Below, piece after piece: positions 42,469 to 50,662 of a stretch of DNA of 64,000 nt. Every line of letters starts with the position of its first letter. The stretch's first letter is position 1. The stretch comes from Ulva prolifera (lineage: Eukaryota > Chlorophyta > Ulvophyceae > Ulvales > Ulvaceae), in NCBI GenBank assembly GCA_023078555.1, contig CM041198.1, forward strand, positions 4,726,354 to 4,790,353, read 5' to 3'. Made by a program: the position numbers and the translations under genes. The notes under the pieces are model-generated. The model was not told the origin of the DNA, ran no database searches, and was given only the letters and a program-made list of their open reading frames with translations.

Positions 42469-43100
42469 TTATGCGGCCAGCGTGTGGCCGTCATGCAACG
42501 TGATTTCCGTGCTAGGCAAGTGAGTTGCTCTGCTAACAGTATCGGCTACAACATTCTTGTCCCCTGGAATGTAAGTAATCTTCCATTCAATACGGGACAG
42601 AGACTCGAGCCACCTGTCATGTTTGCCGGTGAGCTTCTTTTGAGTTTGTAGAAATCTAAGGGGGTTGTGGTCAGAGTGAATAAACACTGTGTGATTGTTT
42701 TCTAGATGACATCGCCATTGCCGGTAAGCGAAAACCATCGCTCCAAACTCTTTTTCTAGTGTAAAATAATTTTGTTCAGCCGTATTCAATTTACGGCCAA
42801 TCCATGCAACAGGACAGAGAGTATCCTCATGTCCCTGCATCAGCACAGCACCATAAGCATAATCTGATGCGTGAGTATAGATGTGAAATGATTTGTTAAG
42901 GTCCGGGTGGCGCATAACAGTAGCGTTGACCAGAGATTGTTTAATGTTTGTAAATGTCTGTTCGCATTTTAGCGTCCAAGGTAACTGCTCCTTGGAGCTT
43001 ATACGCTGCAACAAAGGCGCAGCCAAGGTCGGGAACTTCGGAATAAATCTCTTGAAGTATCCCGCTGATCCGAGAAACGATCTAATAGTGTCTGTCGATT
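42469..43100 (-). pseudogene. Ty3/gypsy RNase H domain, active-site residue lost
   Basis: The open frame 43026-42469 gives 185 codons, and matching protein (RSFLGSAGYFKRFIPKFP) continues upstream to about 43100. It reads as the RT connection plus RNase H of a gypsy pol. E93 (in LEKEFGAM), D119 (HSDHNPLRFL) and D162 (KNVVADTVSRA) match the usual catalytic positions. The first catalytic aspartate of the TDAS motif is replaced by histidine (H52, in YTHASDYA). The domain would remove RNA from the RNA:DNA hybrid during cDNA synthesis, and loss of this Asp should inactivate it. A frameshift separates it from RT, at a run of six A on the minus strand (about 43098-43104). Confidence 0.9.
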
Positions 43101-43109
43101 TTTTGGCAA

Positions 43110-43817
43110 GTCTGTAACCGGCCAGTCTTGTAGCACCTGAACTTTATATGGGTCCGGCTAGACTGTGTCCGCCGAGACAACATGCCCTAGGTACTTAATT
43201 TCTCATAGTGCAAATTGGCATTTATCCATGTTGCAGTAGAAATTATGCTCGGCTAGTCGCGTTAACACTAGATTCAACTTCGTCGCATGCTCAGATTCCG
43301 ATCGTGCCAAAACCACAATATCGTCGAGATAAGCAAGACAAACCTTACCTATAAGCCATTTCAAGACAACATTAATTGTGTGCTGAAACACCGAGGGTGC
43401 ATTGGACAAGCCGAACGGCATAACCTTCCACTCATACAAGCCATCCGGTGGTCTAAAAGCAGTTTTAGGGCCAGCTGGCTCCGAGAGACGAATTTGGTGA
43501 TAGCCTGATTGCAATTCCAATGCTGAGAAGTATTTGTGCCATTGCAGCTGATCTAGCAGCGTGTCGATGCGTGGCAATGGGTATGTGTTCTTAATTGTGT
43601 GCTCGTTCAGAGACCGGTAGTAAATGCAAAGTCTCACATTGCCGCCAGGTTTGGGGGCAAAAAGGACACGGCTAGCCCAAGGAGAAAAAGAAGGTTGCAC
43701 CCACCCCATGGAGATTAGATGATTAAGCTGCTTTTCCAGCTCCAGTTGTTCCCTCGGTGTTAATCTATACTGGCGCGTCGCTCTGGGCCTAGCGCTTGGC
43801 AACAAGTCAATGTGCAT
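43110..43817 (-). pseudogene. Ty3/gypsy reverse transcriptase with stops and altered active site
   Basis: The 204-codon frame 43817-43203 covers fingers and palm: a gypsy-type start (HIDLLPSARP), GLSNAPSVFQHTIN, and YLDDIVVL with the catalytic Asp pair at residues 165-166. The first palm aspartate of the LDLxSGYHQI motif is glutamate (E101, codon GAA), and the usual VDYR is IYYR (Y66). After CQFAL the frame meets TGA at 43205-43203 and TAG at 43160-43158, with the recognisable text EIKYLGHVVSAD between them. A TAA just before the MHIDLLP start also lies in frame with the preceding segment. The family copies genomic RNA into DNA; this copy is dead. Confidence 0.93.
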
Positions 43818-44180
43818 TTAAAATCCGAATGCAGATGTGTTGAGGGGTGGTGGCCCTAACGTGCCTCCAGGCGCTTGATGTTTGTCCACAACCGCTTTAA
43901 TGCAAGCAGGGATACATGATGTGTCTTGTGGGACATGTGCAGGAGCATTTTGTCGTGCTAGGTATCCGGTGCGTTTTGTCATGGCACAACTAACATTTGT
44001 TGTTGTTGCATGTGAGGATTTAATGTGTGCCACAAACAGTGGCTGCTGACCGCGCCTCGCCCTGTTTGTGAGACTTTTCAATTCACGTTGCGATAATAAG
44101 AAATCTTCATGTGGACTGGCTTCCGTTGTGACTTGTGCGTGGCTGGCGTTAATGATATGGAAGTAGGGCTGTCCCGTCGT
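43818..44180 (-). pseudogene. Gypsy pol spacer between protease and RT
   Basis: The frame 44081-43818 (87 codons), extended upstream by HIINASHAQVTTEASPHEDF-like text, lies in phase with the RT start and is parted from it by a single TAA. It has a basic stretch (NRARRGQQ) but no domain I can name. It fits the protease-RT linker of gypsy pol. Confidence 0.7.
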
Positions 44181-44184
44181 CCAT

Positions 44185-44610
44185 GTTTTACTGGTGGGAC
44201 ATGGATAACAATGCGCGGGTCTTTAAAGTGATGGACATGTTGACGGCTGATATCACATCAAGTGCAAATAGTGCCTCGTTTGGATGGAAAAAATCCGCTG
44301 CCGCGGGCAGCGAATCCACTACTGTGAATTTCACTGTCATGACCCGTCGTCCCACCCGCGCACTTAACAAGACAGTCCCTATGCATGGTGCCTCCGATGC
44401 TGAAATTCCAACCGTTACGTTGTGTGTAGACAGAAAGGGGATGTCATGGCATGAGTAATCATGCTATGGTTTGCTGCCGTGTCCACCAACGCCCTGGTGA
44501 AGTGGTTGTGAATGCGCGTGGGCATCGTGCATATAAGAACGACGAAACTCGCTTGCTGTGCTAAAACCGCCGCTGCAGCTTTCTTGGTTGGCAAAAATTG
44601 ACACACGCTG
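44185..44610 (-). pseudogene. Ty3/gypsy retropepsin-like protease, frameshifted
   Basis: The frame 44606-44415 contains ALVDTAANHSMI, with catalytic Asp at nucleotides 44483-44481. This is the retropepsin D-T/S-G/A motif with Ala in the third place. The second half lies in another frame (44370-44188, starting LSARVGRRVMTVKFTVVD). Text equivalent to NVTVGISASEAPCIGTVL bridges the two, so one indel near 44415-44425 explains the break. The enzyme would cleave Gag-Pol. A further frameshift separates it from the upstream segment (44882-44464) and another from the RT linker. Confidence 0.78.
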
Positions 44611-44882
44611 ATTCTTGATCATTGTGCATATGTGGTACTTTGGGTGTCCTGGAACAGGGGTGTCTGACATATATTCCAGCAAATGCCGTGCCTCGTAGAC
44701 CATGGACGGGGAGTGCTGGCGCAGAAACGGATCAAAAGCTGACCAGTCAAAAATTCGCGCGGGGATAACGACGGTAATGTTGTGTTCATGCATGTTGATG
44801 GTGTGCATGTGGCGAACTGCAGCCTGTGCCGCGTCTATGCATGGAAGAGTCACTATAATATTTTCTTTAAGGTCATGTATAT
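44464..44882 (-). pseudogene. Gypsy gag-pol region between MITE and protease
   Basis: About 139 codons are open immediately left of the MITE, ending GGHGSKP. The frame is the same one that runs through 45963-45356, and removing the MITE with one target-site copy rejoins the two without a shift (codon TTT-GAT spans the site). Residues such as IPARIFDWSAFDPFLRQHSP look like real coding sequence, but I cannot name a domain. It lies N-terminal to the protease. Confidence 0.65.
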
Positions 44883-44890
44883 CAAACAAG
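44883..44890. repeat. MITE target-site duplication, left copy
   Basis: CAAACAAG, identical to 45348-45355 on the other side of the MITE. Confidence 0.88.
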
Positions 44891-45347
44891 CAGAGTTGCA
44901 TTAATACGCGTATCTTTCGATTTCGGTACGTTTAATACGCGTATTTTATGCTTACGTACTATATCAGCGTACAGTACGCGCGTACGTTTCGGACTTAACC
45001 GATTTCGGAGACCCTGGAGCTCCATGGAGCTCTGCACTGTGGTGCACCTCTAGCCACAAGGCCAAAGAAGGTTTTGAACATCCCTTGCATTGCATGATGA
45101 ACCTGAGTAACCTGATCACCTGATTGACTACTAGTTCATTGTACTATTCTCTGCAATAGTGTGCCTACGCACAGATGACAGTGACCGAGGCACCACGTCT
45201 GGCCATCACGGGCTTGGCGCCTCCGGCGCCAAACCAGCAATGTAGCCTATACAGCGTACTTTTCAACCCCCCCTGATAATAGCCAACGTACCATACGCGT
45301 ATTTTTGCCTAACGTACTTTATCACCAAACGTACTAATGCAACTCTG
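44891..45347. mobile_element. hAT-like MITE (457 bp) with 8 bp target duplication
   Basis: The ends are inverted repeats: CAGAGTTGCATTA at 44891-44903 and its complement at 45335-45347, with 17 of the first 18 positions matching. The element is flanked by CAAACAAG on both sides (44883-44890 and 45348-45355). An 8 bp duplication and a CAG start are the signature of the hAT superfamily. Inside are three copies of the palindrome ATACGCGTAT (44904-44913, 44935-44944, 45293-45302) plus many ACGTAC/TACG words close to the ends, resembling the subterminal repeats that hAT transposases bind. There is no transposase reading frame, so it is non-autonomous. It interrupts the gag-pol frame of the gypsy relic. 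Confidence 0.88.
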
Positions 45348-45355
45348 CAAACAAG
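45348..45355. repeat. MITE target-site duplication, right copy
   Basis: CAAACAAG, identical to 44883-44890. Confidence 0.88.
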
Positions 45356-45963
45356 GACACGGACCCAGACATAAATGCGGAGCTGAAACAAGTCGCGTTC
45401 AATGGTATTAACTTTCGTGCCAGATTGTAAGGCTCAGACGCCCATTGTGGGCACGCAACGGATGGCTTGCCAGCTTCTCAGCGGACATGCTGATGATGAT
45501 CGGGGCATGACCGTTTGGCCTGAGTATCAGAGCCTCTTCGGTTGGGTTCGTACCGGTCCCTCTTGTTGTCGCGATCGCGGTGTCGGGCTGGGTTGTAGTG
45601 CTGGGGCACTGGGGTGAGGTTGCGCCGCCTGTTAAAAGCCTCCCCGAAGAATGCGTCACGAGACGCCTGCGGTACAAGTGAAAGAAAAGTGGGGCAGTGG
45701 TCAAACTGATAATGGCCAGCTTGGGGGTTGGCATTGTTCCTAGCTGACGGGCATAACCATCACTGCTTGAACGGGTACAGATAATGCATGCGCAGCATGC
45801 ATGTTGAGGTAAACATAAATGTGGGCTCAATTCTTGGAGGCAGTGGGTGCGTTGCCGCAGCTAATGCGCCATGGACCGAAGTAGGACCACCTTGCAACTC
45901 AAGGCTAAGTGCCTTGCGCAGGTCAGCCGGCACCCAGGGTTTTGAACAAACTCTTGCAGCCAT
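45356..45963 (-). pseudogene. Gypsy Gag C-terminal / nucleocapsid-like region
   Basis: One frame runs the full length with TGA at 45762-45760 and TGA at 45480-45478. After the first stop the text includes NPQAGHYQFDHCPTF, reminiscent of a CCHC zinc knuckle (GHYxxxC) whose first cysteines are missing. A strongly basic stretch follows (PARHRDRDNKRDRYEPNRRG), as expected of an RNA-binding nucleocapsid. It overlaps the end of the preceding gag frame by about 40 bases in a different phase, consistent with a frameshift or a native gag/pol frame change. The assignment rests on position and composition more than on a clean motif. Confidence 0.55.
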
Positions 45964-47614
45964 GCCCTAAACGTTGCCTCGTCCGTTGAGTTAGCCCCTT
46001 CTCTCTAAGTTGAGGGATAAGTGGCTGACAGGTGCCCGGTAGGAGACCTGATGGAGCTGCGCGTTTCTTCAAACCATTGCGTTTGTTAGCCGGTGGGCCA
46101 GGTAAGATCGCGGCCGCGGCTTGCTGCTTGGGTTCGTGGGTGCCATGTGCCTGTGATTTTCGCTTGGAGACTAACATAGCATAATCGATCCTGCTATCAG
46201 GCACATCACCCGTGTAACGTTTGACCGTGTTGGTCGACTCGCGGATTTGTTGAAGCTGTGTAACAGCCCACGTAATGAATTTAACAGCTGTCGCGTCCGC
46301 TTGAAACGTACTCAAGCCCACTAACGGCTTCAATTCTAAGTTAAACTATTCTAGTAAAGTTGACATGGGTCAGAACATGCGCAAGGTATCAGCTAATGTC
46401 GACTTGCAGGTGGGCTGCATTAGACGCAGCAGTTTTGTAGACAAAATGCACGCAAAATCCACTTTGCACTGCTTGCCTTGCATGTGCGTGTAATCCAGGA
46501 CAGTTAATCGATAGTAAGTTTTGATGTGGTGCATAAGCTCATTAAAATCAGCAGAGTCGGCCGCGTCATAGCGCTGCCATGCGTGCTCAATATTATGTAT
46601 GAACTGACCGCTGGTGAGGTGAAAGTCTCTAATCACTTCTAACCACTGGCGGACAGTGCATTCAGGGTTCAGAGAAGCTTCTTGCGCAACCGTAACATGT
46701 TGGTCAGTGCGAGCAAAAGTGGTGGTCAGATGTTGTATGACTTGCTTCTATGATAGTTGCAAACAATTCACGCGTGTATGCGAAACGTCGCTTTGGTACT
46801 TGTGCCAGCGTAATTTGGATAAAGTGTCGCCGCGCAACGCGGCTGTTGTGGGCATGTGAACCGACGAAAATATATATTGAGCACTAAAAAACCACGTATT
46901 TGAGCTGTCATCAAGAAAATTCGGGTTACTCTCAGGCAGTGATGAATGGATGGGTAAGACTGACTGCACCTGGGTGGTGACGCTTGCCGAGCAGTCCCGA
47001 AACTGCTGTTCCTCCGCCTTGGTAATCTCCGAAACGTGGACCGTTGGAAACATTTCAGACACACTTTTGAGACAATAACGTACACAAGTAAACGCATGCC
47101 ATACTGCGGGCACAATATTAACAACTTTTGGCTCAGAGGCTTTCACAACCTTGATTAGTGCAGAGCCATGGCTGTTAACATCGGGCGTGGTACGTAACTT
47201 CGTAGTCCGCTCCCTGACGCCAAGTAGTCCTAACAAGTTGGTACGGACAGGGCATGCCAACATGGCAAGCGTGAACGACTTGTAATTGGTAAAGAAAGCA
47301 AAAGTCAGATCAAGCAGGGGCTTTGCGAACCTAGGCCCGAGCCAAACCAACAATGTCATGGCCGCCGGGCTAAGCAAGTTGCGCACGGGGCCGTCCACAT
47401 GGCCCCAATCAGCCGCGCATAAAAACCCACCCGGAGCCTTAAGGGCACACTTAACAACTTCCAAAGACACCTTCTTCTCCAGAGGTCGGAAGGGTAGCTC
47501 GTCATCCGGGAGGTCAGACTCTAAGAAAATCTGTCTGGCATCCCGGCACACAGCCATGAACGCCGGCTTTTCGACAAGACAACGGCACAATTCACCATAC
47601 CGTTTTGCAGCCAC
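45923..47614 (-). pseudogene. Gypsy Gag-like frame, 564 codons with three stops
   Basis: A single reading frame spans 47614-45923 with no shift, broken by TAG (46750-46748), TGA (46372-46370) and TAG (46348-46346). The part after the first stop (ASLNPECTVRQWLEVIRDFH, then IEHAWQRYDAADSADFNELM) reads like the helical capsid of LTR-element Gag proteins. The first 288 codons (47614-46748) are not recognised. They hold LPDDELPFRPLEKKVSLEVV and several hydrophobic helices (AAMTLLVWLGPRF). A competing frame upstream of 47614 (ASFPQGDLDLIRRLF) suggests that the true start lies further right behind a frameshift. The location just 5' of protease and RT on the same strand supports gag. Confidence 0.68.
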
Positions 47615-47732
47615 AGCTGCATGCTAAACAGACGTCGAATCAAGTCTAAGTCTCCTTGGGGGAAGCTAGCCAGGCCAGGATTCTGACATTGTTCTAAAGA
47701 AAAAAATCGAATCTACACATGTAACGATCGAC

Positions 47733-48539
47733 TCACGAGCGGATTCCCACGTAACCAGGTCCTCCATGGCTTAGGCAGCAAATTCGCTGGCCATCTGCAA
47801 GTAATAAAAGAATAATCAGGACAGATATCTTGAAGTCACCGATACCTGTTGAGGTCTCTGAATCGCCGGGACGAAACGGACCTACGGTGCTGCGCGAGGC
47901 ATCTGAATAAAATGGGCTAAACGCCGCAGCACAAAGGCTGTACATGCAGGCAAAAATAGAATAGACAGATGCGAAAAGAGGCAAGAAGTCAACACAATGT
48001 GATGCACGAATGGGGTGCGCCCCAACCAGATCACTGTAAAACGTGCCTGGTCCCTGCAAGCGCTCGGTATAAATACCGATGGTGTGTGCGCCCAGGTCGA
48101 TCCCCCTGTTAGAGCTGGCCTCGCCGGATCGCGCAGAGCGTAGACCCAGAATCCCGAGTAACTGCGGGAGAAAGTAAACATGTGGCCTTCGGAGCCTGAA
48201 GGCTGATCGCACACTGATTTCGTGTTCGATGTGGGTGCCGTGCCTGCTAACAGCGGGCATGCATGCGAAGCCCCAAGGCTGCCGCGTAACATGCGTGAGT
48301 TCGCAAATAAAAATAGGAGGTCTGCATGCGACCCGGTCTGTAAGATACCAGTCTAGCTTGGGTAGGACATGACTGCTAATGCGCTGGTCCAGGTAATCCG
48401 ATATAATACAGTGCCAACTAAGCATGGCTGCGTAAGCTGGCCGAGTTGATGCACTCGTAGCCACGTCCAGTAAGGTGTCTGTCATACACGTATCATTGTG
48501 ATTCGAGTGTACAGGACGCTGTACATATATTGCGTGCAC
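47733..48539 (-). CDS. Long unassigned ORF (268 codons) upstream of gag
   Basis: This frame is open for 268 codons, long for sequence of about 50% GC, and lies on the same strand as the gypsy relic, just 5' of its gag frame. It has two hydrophobic stretches (near CVDFLPLFASVYSIFACMYS and FKISVLIILLLLADG) that could be membrane segments. A 136-codon frame in another phase overlaps it (48292-47882), which weakens the case. It resembles no family I know. The position would suit a 5' LTR or leader, which normally does not code. It may therefore be fortuitous, a host exon or a captured sequence. Confidence 0.3.
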   Translation of the reverse strand: MHAIYVQRPVHSNHNDTCMTDTLLDVATSASTRPAYAAMLSWHCIISDYLDQRISSHVLPKLDWYLTDRVACRPPIFICELTHVTRQPWGFACMPAVSRHGTHIEHEISVRSAFRLRRPHVYFLPQLLGILGLRSARSGEASSNRGIDLGAHTIGIYTERLQGPGTFYSDLVGAHPIRASHCVDFLPLFASVYSIFACMYSLCAAAFSPFYSDASRSTVGPFRPGDSETSTGIGDFKISVLIILLLLADGQRICCLSHGGPGYVGIRS

Positions 48540-48610
48540 ATATGTGCATAATGATAATTAACTTGGTATATAATGTATAAGTGGCGTTGTACAGACGCCA
48601 GTCCAAATTA
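48489..48610. promoter_or_regulatory. A/T-rich spot with palindromes and TATA-like words
   Basis: Holds the perfect palindrome TGCACATATGTGCA, the TATA-like string GGTATATAATGTATAAG (readable on either strand), and a GGCGT ... ACGCC hairpin around TGTACA. It lies directly 5' of the 268-codon minus-strand ORF, so it could be its promoter or that of the gypsy relic. There is no further support. Confidence 0.25.
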
Positions 48611-48700
48611 CGAGGATACCTGTTATGGTCTGCGGTGCAGCCTTAGGTGTCTACAGGTGCGCCGCGCCACCATGCGCCTAGTGAGATGTATCTCACAACA

Positions 48701-48911
48701 TTAAATCTCTATGTTGAATGCTCAACATGCAATCTCTACCTAGCAATCTCGCCCTACCAATCTCGCCATACACCTTTACATCTCCCCCGACAGGCTGGTA
48801 GTCCATGTTGAATGTTTAACATGTAATCTCGACATAGCAATCTCGCCCTAGCTTCCTGCTCTACACCCTCCAATCTCGCCCTACAGGCTGGCACTCCATA
48901 TTGAATGCTCA
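48701..48911 (+). repeat. Diverged satellite island (about 2.5 monomers)
   Basis: The order TTAAATCTCT, ATGTTGAATGCTCAACATGC, CTAGCAATCTCGCC, ACAGGCTGG is the same as in the main array 9.8 kb to the left, in the same orientation. The copies are much more diverged (GTTTAACATGTAATC, CTAGCTTCCTGCTC) and the first lacks the GACAGGCTGGCA part. Confidence 0.93.
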
Positions 48912-49010
48912 AGTCCGTGGAGTCAAGTCCGTGGAGTCAAGCCCGTGGAGTGGAGTCAAATCCGTGGAGTCATGTTTGTGGAACATAGTCAAGTCCACAG
49001 AGCGGAGTCA
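48910..49010 (+). repeat. 14 bp-period minisatellite (CAAGTCCGTGGAGT)
   Basis: Units of the form CAAGTCCGTGGAGT follow each other with growing divergence (CAAGCCCGTGGAGT, CAAATCCGTGGAGT, CATGTTTGTGGAAC). The minisatellite starts directly at the end of the satellite island and has the same period as the satellite module, though a different sequence. Confidence 0.88.
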
Positions 49011-50150
49011 GGTTTGCGCGCAATCATGCGCCAAATGAGATGTGTCTTACCACACGATGTCATGGGTCCATGTCCTTGATGCCGATGGGTGATCTAGTCC
49101 GCGGCCGCATCGGGTTAGCCCTTCACCATATTCGGCAGCCCTAAGCTTAGTAATGTGTATTCGCGTGTGCTTGATTTGCTGTGTACCTGGCTTTGACGGC
49201 ATCGCTGAGCGACACAAGGACCAACTCAATGAGATCATTCCGTCCTTACTAATACGTCCGGCATCTGCGATAAGTGCGCATGCTTGCTGATACCCTAGTT
49301 GCAAGCCAGTGCCCTAGGAAGCATTACAATCCGGTGATGTTTGTGGAGTTGTTGTAATGGCCAAATCTGTTTGCCCAGAAGCACACCTATTCCAGATATG
49401 CAGGCACCAATTGTGGATACATGCGTATGTATCTCAGGCTAGTGCCTTGCAAACTTGAGCCAGCCGAAAGAATACCAAAGAATACCTCAGAATGCCAGCT
49501 TGTACCACGTCACAGCTGTGCACATGAGCTGCATGCATACAGCTACATGTGCGTAATTCCACATGCCCAAAAGTGCCACTAGCATTTCTCAACATGTATA
49601 ATCTCGCATACCATTCCCATGTATTATGACACCTTATGCCACAGCCTTTTGGCAGTGCGAAGTGCCAGCTCAGTACACGACACGTCATGCATGCGGCGCA
49701 TGCGTACCCCTGGTCTGCGCTTGCGCACGCCAAGAGCGCAGCGTCAAAGACCATGCCAGCCAGTCTACGTCTGCGTGTCCATGCAGCACGATCTTCCTGC
49801 ATTGGATTGACGGAGGGTGATACATGCCAAATCCCAATGCCCGCATAAGATCGCCTGATCTCGCGGGATGCTGCACCCTGATCCATACAAAGATCAACGA
49901 GCAGCGCGATTCCACAGTTCCACAGAGCTATCAGTGGCGAGGACAGCACAAAGCAGGGATGGGCCTGGGCACATATATTCCAAGTGTTTTGTTGTGATCG
50001 AGACAATTACCTTTGGTCGATTGGGGCGCTCCTGATCCAGTCATTCCATTGTGTGCTACATTGTTACCCGAGTCCTTCTCTCCTGTCGTTTCTGTACGCT
50101 CGCTAGGGTGCCCAGCTCCCTGCGCTACCCGACTAGTCAACATGAGTTGA
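49011..50150. other. Unassigned sequence
   Basis: A 190-codon minus frame (50006-49434) overlaps several shorter plus frames at 49619-49848. None shows a motif I recognise. The stretch is rich in GCATGC/TGCATG words. No RNA gene or element end was found. Confidence 0.4.
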
Positions 50151-50151
50151 C

Positions 50152-50409
50152 GTGACGGGCGAGACGATTTGCAATCCCAAAGATGTAGACTCTGTTGAGT
50201 GGACACGCATTCTCACACTTTTGGCGATGTTAAAGGCGCCCAACGTGTTTCTGCATTCATACGAGCCTAAACAGCTACCGTGTATAGGGAGTGCGTTGTG
50301 GGTCTATGATGAATCGATTGGCGCGATTGATGCAGTCGCAAACTTTTCAAGGGACCCCTTAAGGGAAACAACATTACGGTGGGATAGTGGTGCTGAAACG
50401 CGTCTTTAG
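50152..50409 (+). CDS. Coding-like short ORF, unknown
   Basis: Eighty-five codons with balanced composition and an amphipathic pattern (EWTRILTLLAMLKAPNVFLH, ALWVYDESIGAIDAVANFSR). This looks more like protein than its neighbours, and it could be an exon or a relic. No family recognised. The first Met is preceded by stops and its start is uncertain. Confidence 0.25.
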   Translation: MTGETICNPKDVDSVEWTRILTLLAMLKAPNVFLHSYEPKQLPCIGSALWVYDESIGAIDAVANFSRDPLRETTLRWDSGAETRL

Positions 50410-50419
50410 CGGTGCAGTC

Positions 50420-50662
50420 TTACATGAGTTTACAGACCTGCATCATTCGGGGACACCCATGTGTTTTGAGTAGTTGGGCGACCTCATCGCAATGATGCAC
50501 GCTTGCCAGTGCCAAAGCGGTGTCAAGGAGGTTTGGAGAGAGTTTGTGTCCTGTGCCACGAACATTGCGTTGATGGCCATTGCTCACTACACCATGAGCG
50601 AGACCTTGATCACCGTAATAATGATGTTGTCTACACTCCTCGACAAAGTTGAGATGGTTCAC
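50420..50662 (-). pseudogene. Possible degraded ankyrin-repeat fragment
   Basis: The minus frame carries DTALALASVHHCDEVAQLLK followed by THGCP. This matches the ankyrin pattern D-TAL-LA----EV-QLL--HG. A weaker second unit lies before it (GLAHGVVSNGHQRNV). Ankyrin repeats mediate protein contacts. Only about 55 residues fit, so this is a relic at best, or chance. Confidence 0.3.

Larger units (their letters stand above)
41060..47660 (-). mobile_element. Degenerate Ty3/gypsy LTR retrotransposon (internal region)
   Basis: Read on the minus strand from right to left, the order is gag-like frame, protease, reverse transcriptase, RNase H, integrase. Integrase last is diagnostic of the Ty3/gypsy (Metaviridae-type) order. 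The element carries at least six in-frame stops and several frameshifts, a 457 bp MITE insertion, and a truncated integrase end at about 41.07 kb. I found no pair of LTRs: the 3' side runs directly into the 94 bp tandem repeat, and nothing in 38.9-41 kb matches 47.7-48.7 kb. It is therefore judged a dead, 3'-truncated copy. Confidence 0.92.

Noticed and set aside
46346..46750. Alternative genetic code or stop readthrough explaining the in-frame stops in gag
   Set aside because: TAG, TGA and TAA all interrupt the gypsy frames, which also carry frameshifts and lost active-site residues. The copia Gag-integrase and the spliced gene use no internal stops. Ordinary decay explains all of it.
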